Positions 59,601 through 64,000 of a stretch of DNA of 64,000 bases are shown here, piece by piece (within the stretch, counting starts at the first letter, position 1; each line of letters begins with the position of its first letter). The notes beneath the pieces are model-generated. The model worked only from the letters and a program-made list of their open reading frames with translations. It did no database searches and was not told the DNA's origin. Source of the DNA: a bacterium (GTDB lineage Bacteria; Sysuimicrobiota; Sysuimicrobiia; Sysuimicrobiales; Segetimicrobiaceae); the NCBI GenBank assembly GCA_035945995.1, contig DASYZR010000005.1, positions 20,578 to 84,577 of the forward strand. The letters run 5' to 3'. A program made the translations under genes and the position numbers.

Positions 59601-61985
59601 TCATGAGGCGCTGCTCCTCGGCGCGTTCTTCGCGTTCTTGTGGATCGCGGCCCAGATGCGCTGCGGGGTCAGGGGCATGTCGAGATGGGTGACGCCGAAG
59701 GGGCGCAGCGCGTCCAGCACGGCGTTGACCACGGCGGGCGTGCTCGCGATTGTCCCGGTCTCGCCGACGCCCTTCACGCCGATCGGGTTGTGCGGCGAGG
59801 GCGTCTCGGTACGATCCGTCACGAACCGCGGGAACATACGGGCCCGGGGGACCGCGTACTCGGCCATCGATCCGGTCAGCAACTGGCCTTCCGGGCTGTA
59901 GGCCGCGGCTTCGTACAGCGCCTGGGCGATGCCCTGGACGAGGCCGCCGTGGACCTGCCCGTCGACGATCAGGGGATTGATCACCCGGCCGCAGTCGTCC
60001 ACGGCGACGTACCGCCGCAGCTCCACCTCGCCGGTGTCCGCGTCCACCTTCACGACGGCGACGTGGGCGCCGAAGGGGAAGGTGAAGTTGGACGGATCGT
60101 AAAACGCGGAGGCCTCCAGCGACGGCTCGACGCCGGCGGGGAGGTTCCACGCGAGATACGCCTGGAGCGTCACCTCCTGAATCGTCTTCGCCCGGTCCGG
60201 GCTGCCGCGGACGTAGAAGCGGCCCTGGTCGAAGGCGAGGTCGGCTTCCGCCGCCTCCAGCATGTGGGCGGCGATCTTCGCCGCCTTGTCGCGGACCCTC
60301 CGCGCGGCCACCGCGATCGCCGCGCCCCCGACGACGGTCGTCCGGCTGCCGTACGTGCCCCAGCCCATCGCGATGGCCCCGGTGTCGCCGTGCACCACCT
60401 CGATGTCGTCGATCGGCAGCCCCAATTCGTCCGCCACCAACTGCGCGAACGTCGTCTCTTCTCCCTGGCCGTGGGGCGACGTCCCGGTAAACACGGTCGC
60501 CTTGCCGGTCGGATGCAGGCGCACCATCGCGCTCTCCCAGAGGCCGCCCTGGAAGCCCACCGCGCCGGCCACCGCCGACGGGCCGAGCCCGCAGATCTCG
60601 ACGTACGTGCTGAGACCGATCCCGAGATACCGGCCGTCCTTCGGCCCCTGCTTCTGCACGCCGCGGAGCCGCGCGTACTCGACCCGCTCGAGCGCGCGGT
60701 CGAGCGCCGGCGCGTAGTTGCCGCTGTCGTACGCGAGTCCCTCCGCCGTCGTGTACGGGAACTTGTCGGGCGGAATGAAGTTCTTGCGTCGCACCTCGGC
60801 CGGGTCCATGCCGAGGCGGCCGGCCACGAGGTCGACCATCCGCTCGATCAGATAGGCCGCCTCGGGCCGCCCGGCCCCGCGGTAGGCGTCCACCGGCGTC
60901 GTGTTGGTGAACACCCCGACCACTTCGTACGCGAAGCTCGGAATCGTGTAGCAGCCCGTGAGCATGAGCCCGTGCAGGATCGTCGGCACGCCGGGCGCCG
61001 CGGTGGAGAGGTAGGCGCCCAGGTTGGCCCAGGTCTTGCCGCGCAGCGCGAGCAGCGTGCCGTCGCGCCGCGCGGCGATCTCGAGATCCGTGATGTGGTC
61101 GCGCCCGTGGATCGTCGCGAGATAGTTCTCGCGGCGGTCCTCGGTCCACTTCACCGGCCGGCCCGTCGCGCGGGCGCAGAACACGACGACCGCCTCGTCG
61201 GCGTAGAAGGGGATCTTGCTGCCGAATCCGCCGCCAACCTCGGGCGCCACGACCCGGATCTTGTGCTCAGGGATCCCCGTCACGACCGAGCACAGGAAGC
61301 GCGCGATGTGCGGGTTCTGCGTCGTATACCAGACCGTCAGCTCCCCCGAGGCCTGGGCGTACCGGGCGACGACGCTGCGCGGCTCGATCGCGTTCGGGAT
61401 GAGGCGCTGGTTGACGAAGCGCTGCCGGATCACCACGCCGTCGCGCGCGGCGTCGGCGAACGCGGCCTCGGCATCGCCGCCCGCGGCGCGCCACGTGAAC
61501 GCCACGTTGTGGGGCGCGTCCGCGTGGAGTTGGGGGGCGCCGGCGCGCACGGCCTGCTCCTGATCGACGATGACGGGGAGCGGCTCGTAATCTACCCTGA
61601 CAAGCGCGGCGGCATCCGCGGCCGCGGACGGATCCTCCGCCACGACGACCGCCACCCCGTCGCCGGCGTACCGCACGCGGTCCGTGGCGAGCGCCGGGTG
61701 CGGCGGCGTCTTGAGGTCCGAGTTCGGAATCAGCCAGGCCGTCGGAATGGGGTTGATCTTGCCCTCGAGGTCCCTTCCCGTGAACACGGCGATGACCCCG
61801 GGCCGCCCCCGCGCCGCCTCGGCGTTGACGCGGACGATCCGGGCGTGGGCGTGCGGGCTGCGCACGATGGACGCGTACGCCATGCCGGGCAGGTGCATGT
61901 CGTCGGTATAGGTGGCCTGGCCCGTGATCAGGCGCGGGTCTTCCCGGCGGCGGATGCTGGCGCCAAAGAGTTTGGTGACCGCCAT
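59601..61985 (-). CDS. coxL: Molybdenum-binding subunit, form II CoxL-like
   Basis: The 794-residue protein carries the molybdopterin-cytosine dinucleotide sites of the xanthine oxidase family: GGGFGSKIPFYADEAVV, the active-site loop DAYRGAGRPEAAYLIE, HGQGEETTFAQLVADEL and GVKGVGETGTIASTPAVVNA with the catalytic glutamate. The loop AYRGAGR is the form II signature; true aerobic CO dehydrogenases (form I) carry AYXCSFR. The substrate is more probably an aromatic, heterocyclic or aldehyde compound than CO. Confidence 0.92.
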   Translation of the reverse strand: MAVTKLFGASIRRREDPRLITGQATYTDDMHLPGMAYASIVRSPHAHARIVRVNAEAARGRPGVIAVFTGRDLEGKINPIPTAWLIPNSDLKTPPHPALATDRVRYAGDGVAVVVAEDPSAAADAAALVRVDYEPLPVIVDQEQAVRAGAPQLHADAPHNVAFTWRAAGGDAEAAFADAARDGVVIRQRFVNQRLIPNAIEPRSVVARYAQASGELTVWYTTQNPHIARFLCSVVTGIPEHKIRVVAPEVGGGFGSKIPFYADEAVVVFCARATGRPVKWTEDRRENYLATIHGRDHITDLEIAARRDGTLLALRGKTWANLGAYLSTAAPGVPTILHGLMLTGCYTIPSFAYEVVGVFTNTTPVDAYRGAGRPEAAYLIERMVDLVAGRLGMDPAEVRRKNFIPPDKFPYTTAEGLAYDSGNYAPALDRALERVEYARLRGVQKQGPKDGRYLGIGLSTYVEICGLGPSAVAGAVGFQGGLWESAMVRLHPTGKATVFTGTSPHGQGEETTFAQLVADELGLPIDDIEVVHGDTGAIAMGWGTYGSRTTVVGGAAIAVAARRVRDKAAKIAAHMLEAAEADLAFDQGRFYVRGSPDRAKTIQEVTLQAYLAWNLPAGVEPSLEASAFYDPSNFTFPFGAHVAVVKVDADTGEVELRRYVAVDDCGRVINPLIVDGQVHGGLVQGIAQALYEAAAYSPEGQLLTGSMAEYAVPRARMFPRFVTDRTETPSPHNPIGVKGVGETGTIASTPAVVNAVLDALRPFGVTHLDMPLTPQRIWAAIHKNAKNAPRSSAS

Positions 61986-62000
61986 GATGGTCGTCCCCCG

Positions 62001-62486
62001 CTACCGCGAGACGGTGACGCCGCGCATCTTGCCGGCGGCGTTCAGGATCGCGTTCACGATGTGCTGGTAGCCGGTGCACCGGCAGAGGTTGCCTTCCAGC
62101 CCTTCCCGGATCTGCGTGTCTGTGGGATCCGGATGGCGGCGCAGCAGTTCGAGCGCGGTCATCATCATCCCCGGCGTGCAGAACCCGCACTGCAGGCCGT
62201 GCTCTTCCCAGAACCCCTGCTGAATGGGGTGCAGGTCGCCGTTGGTCGCCAGCCCCTCGACCGTCTGCAGCTGGGCGCCGTCGGCCTGGACGGCGAGGAG
62301 CGTGCAGGACTTCACGGCGCGGCCGTTCAGCATGATCGTGCACGCGCCGCAGTTGCTGGTGTCGCACCCCACGTGCGTGCCGGTGAGTCCGAGCACCTCG
62401 CGGATGTAGTGAACCAGAAGCAGCCGGGGCTCGACTTCGTGAGAGTACTTGGTCCCGTTGATCGTGACGCCGATCGCACGCTTCAC
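62001..62486 (-). CDS. coxS: [2Fe-2S] subunit of the molybdenum hydroxylase
   Basis: The 161-residue protein has a plant-type ferredoxin cluster ([21 protein letters not shown], residues 41-61) and a second cluster in the helical domain (CGFCTPG ... CRCTGYQHI). The GTG at 62486 is used because GGAGGAGG lies eight bases upstream; a TTG six codons before lies within that site. It is the first gene of the operon. Confidence 0.93.
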   Translation of the reverse strand: MKRAIGVTINGTKYSHEVEPRLLLVHYIREVLGLTGTHVGCDTSNCGACTIMLNGRAVKSCTLLAVQADGAQLQTVEGLATNGDLHPIQQGFWEEHGLQCGFCTPGMMMTALELLRRHPDPTDTQIREGLEGNLCRCTGYQHIVNAILNAAGKMRGVTVSR

Positions 62487-62703
62487 GGCATGCGCCTCCT
62501 CCAAGGAATGTCGCCGCGGGGTCCGACGAGCCCCGGCGGGCGGTTGCCGGTGTGCCGGGATGGAGCGACGGTGGAAACGGGTGCGGAGTGGGTCGGTGTG
62601 CCGGCGGCGGACTCTTCTGCGCCGGGCGATCCGCGTCCTTTGTCGACGGCGCCCCTCTCCCCGGCGGAATCGGAGGGCGCCCGCCGCGTGTTATTCTTAC
62701 GAG

Positions 62704-63624
62704 GTGCGCGCCCTCGCCCTGCCGTGCCCGCCGGGCTTCGACTTTCACGCCACCGCGGCCGTCCTCAAGCGCGGTCCCGCCGATCCGCTCGTCTGGTTCG
62801 ACGGGCAGAGGTGGCGCCGGCGGCTCGTGGTCGAGGGCGATGCCTTTCTGGTTGAAGTGACCCCTGCCCGCGCAAACGGGGCGGTCCCGGGACTCGTGCG
62901 CGGCGGTGGACGACTCTCCGTCCGCCTGCTCGCCGGACACGCGCCGCGTGCCGTGCTCGAACAGGTGATTGGCCGGCTGTTTGGCCTCGACGATCCGGCG
63001 AGGGGGCTGTCGCGCCGCATCCCCGAGCCTGTCCGCCGGGCCATCTCGGGCGCGGGCGTGACCGCGGCGCTGCCCGGCTACCCGACCCTGTTTGAGGCGC
63101 TCGTGCACACGATTCTGGGCCAGCAGATCAGCGCGGCCGCGGCGAACGCCCACCGCGCGGCGCTCGCCCTGCGGTTCGGCACGCCGTTCGCGTTTGGGGG
63201 TCACGTCTACTGGACGTTTCCCGACGCGGCCAGCCTCGCCGGCGAGCGCCTCGTCTCCCTGCGCCGTCCCGGGCTCAGCACGGCGAAGGCGCTCGCCGTG
63301 AGGGAACTCGCGCGGACGTTCGGCCGGGGCGGCCTCGCCGAAGCCGCGCTGGCCGCGATGCCGGCGGACGCCGCGATCGAGACGCTCACCGCGCTCCCGG
63401 GCATCGGCCGCTGGACGGCGGAGTGGGTGCTGCTGCGGGCGCTCCGGCGCTTCGATGTCGTTCCGGCCGGGGACCTCGCCGTCCGTCACGCCCTCACCTG
63501 GTTCGCGGGCCGGCAGGAGTTGCTGTCCGAAGCCGGGGTCCGCGATCTCACCGCGCGGTGGGCGCCCTACGGCGGGCTCATCGCCTTCCGGCTCCTGCTC
63601 GCGCATCGCCGCGCGCTCGGCTGA
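62704..63624 (+). CDS. AlkA-type DNA-3-methyladenine glycosylase
   Basis: The 306-residue protein has the AlkA layout: an N-terminal domain of about 100 residues, ALVHTILGQQISAAAANAHR, the hairpin LPGIGRWTAEWVLLRAL and the catalytic Asp257 in VPAGDLAVRHAL. It excises alkylated purines. A TATTCT element lies six bases before the GTG at 62704, so the mRNA may be leaderless. The 217-base gap to coxS is divergent and holds no other feature I can see. Confidence 0.88.
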   Translation: MRALALPCPPGFDFHATAAVLKRGPADPLVWFDGQRWRRRLVVEGDAFLVEVTPARANGAVPGLVRGGGRLSVRLLAGHAPRAVLEQVIGRLFGLDDPARGLSRRIPEPVRRAISGAGVTAALPGYPTLFEALVHTILGQQISAAAANAHRAALALRFGTPFAFGGHVYWTFPDAASLAGERLVSLRRPGLSTAKALAVRELARTFGRGGLAEAALAAMPADAAIETLTALPGIGRWTAEWVLLRALRRFDVVPAGDLAVRHALTWFAGRQELLSEAGVRDLTARWAPYGGLIAFRLLLAHRRALG

Positions 63625-63631
63625 CCCCTCG

Positions 63632-64000
63632 ATGGACGTGACCGCAGCTTCGACGCCGTCGACCCCCCGTGAGGAACTGCGGCGGCGGAGCGCCGCGCTC
63701 CAGCGGCACCTCGCCGGAGCCGGCATCGACGCCGCGCTGATCGCCCAGAACGCGGACCTCTTCTACTTCACCGGCAGCATCCAGAGCGGCATGCTCGTCG
63801 TCCCGGCGGAAGGCGAACCGGTCTACGCGGTCCGGCGGGTCATCGAGCGGGCGCGCGCGGACAGCGCCCTCGAGCGGATCGTGCCTTTCGCCAGTCTGCG
63901 GGGCCTCGCGACGCTCGTCGCGGAGGCCGCCGGGCGGGCGGTCCGGCGGGTCGGCATGGAGCTCGACGTGCTGCCCGTCGCGGTGCGCGACCGGTACGCG
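63632..64000 (+). CDS. M24 peptidase/creatinase-family protein, N-terminal part
   Basis: The frame runs from the ATG at 63632 off the right edge (123 codons seen). It has the creatinase N-terminal domain pattern: LQRHLAGAGIDAALIAQNAD, LFYFTGSIQSGMLVVPAEGE and YAVRRVIERAR. Full proteins are about 360-400 residues with a C-terminal pita-bread metallopeptidase domain. The metal site lies beyond this window, so Xaa-Pro peptidase versus creatinase-like cannot be told. Confidence 0.8.
   Translation, partial: MDVTAASTPSTPREELRRRSAALQRHLAGAGIDAALIAQNADLFYFTGSIQSGMLVVPAEGEPVYAVRRVIERARADSALERIVPFASLRGLATLVAEAAGRAVRRVGMELDVLPVAVRDRYA

Noticed and set aside
59601..62486. Aerobic carbon monoxide dehydrogenase
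   Set aside because: CoxL carries the form II loop AYRGAGR and not AYXCSFR, and no coxDEFG accessory genes adjoin. It is kept as a form II hydroxylase.
63625..63631. Possible fusion of the AlkA and M24 genes
   Set aside because: A TGA stop ends the AlkA frame and a new ATG follows eight bases later in a different frame. They are separate genes.
1..64000. CRISPR array, cas genes, prophage or insertion sequence
   Set aside because: No regularly spaced repeats, transposase DDE motifs, terminal inverted repeats with target duplications or phage structural genes were seen. The only mobile-element hint is the T4SS-like operon at the left edge.

Overview
The window is a contiguous piece of a high-GC bacterial chromosome, densely coded on both strands, with many 1-4 base stop/start overlaps and frequent GTG and TTG starts. 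Several features point to a Terrabacteria (Bacillati) lineage: a serine T-box riboswitch, a large SRP RNA with an Alu domain beside dnaX, the dnaX-ybaB-recR order, and an actinobacterial-style cytochrome bcc-aa3 gene set. A secreted protein ending in an outer-membrane beta-barrel signature suggests a diderm envelope. A deep-branching diderm lineage such as Sysuimicrobiota/CSP1-3 or an Armatimonadota-like group is my guess, not something the sequence proves. Lifestyle: aerobic, heterotrophic, selenocysteine-using.

Layout. 0-5.5 kb: a leftward type IV secretion/conjugation-like operon (VirB10-, VirB2-, VirB3-, VirB4-like and a secreted VirB5/TrbJ-like protein) from one strong promoter next to a palindrome; it runs off the left edge. 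5.6-9.1 kb: a Lon-family protease, a HEXXH peptidase and tRNA-Glu. 9.1-11.7 kb: a TauE/DUF1634 exporter pair, a decayed hicAB module, a DUF4337 protein and a LysR remnant. 11.7-20 kb: a catabolic island (mandelate racemase-like enzyme, enoyl-CoA hydratase, class III aminotransferase, aldehyde dehydrogenase, FAD oxidoreductase, MFS transporter). 20-31.4 kb: small single genes, including a VOC protein, a cupin, a SIMPL protein, a 23-residue membrane peptide with a structured leader, Nudix proteins, an OGG glycosylase, a DUF5519-NIPSNAP fusion, a selenocysteine-containing SelD, a LysR regulator and a class III cyclase.

31.4-36.8 kb: a T-box-controlled serine operon (class V aminotransferase, serA, serS) followed by an outer-membrane barrel. 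The predicted specifier UCC matches the tRNA-Ser(GGA) encoded at 58.5 kb. 36.8-41.8 kb: a creatininase remnant, an orphan ABC ATPase, an FMN-type protein, a ParDE-like toxin-antitoxin pair and a ykuK-leuC-leuD operon. 41.8-46.5 kb: dnaX-ybaB-recR, a CPBP protease, the SRP RNA and a SPOR-domain protein. 46.5-56 kb: a HAD phosphatase, an MFS transporter, then two convergent respiratory operons: ctaC-ctaD-ctaF on the plus strand, and DUF2269-ctaE-qcrC-qcrA-qcrB-ctaG on the minus strand. Together they encode a complete bcc-aa3 chain. 56-64 kb: an acyl-CoA ligase, signal peptidase I, tRNA-Ser, a form II CO-dehydrogenase-like molybdenum hydroxylase (coxS, coxL, coxM), an AlkA-type glycosylase and the start of an M24 peptidase.

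All coordinates, motif assignments and foldings were read by eye from the sequence and translations. No database search or folding program was run.
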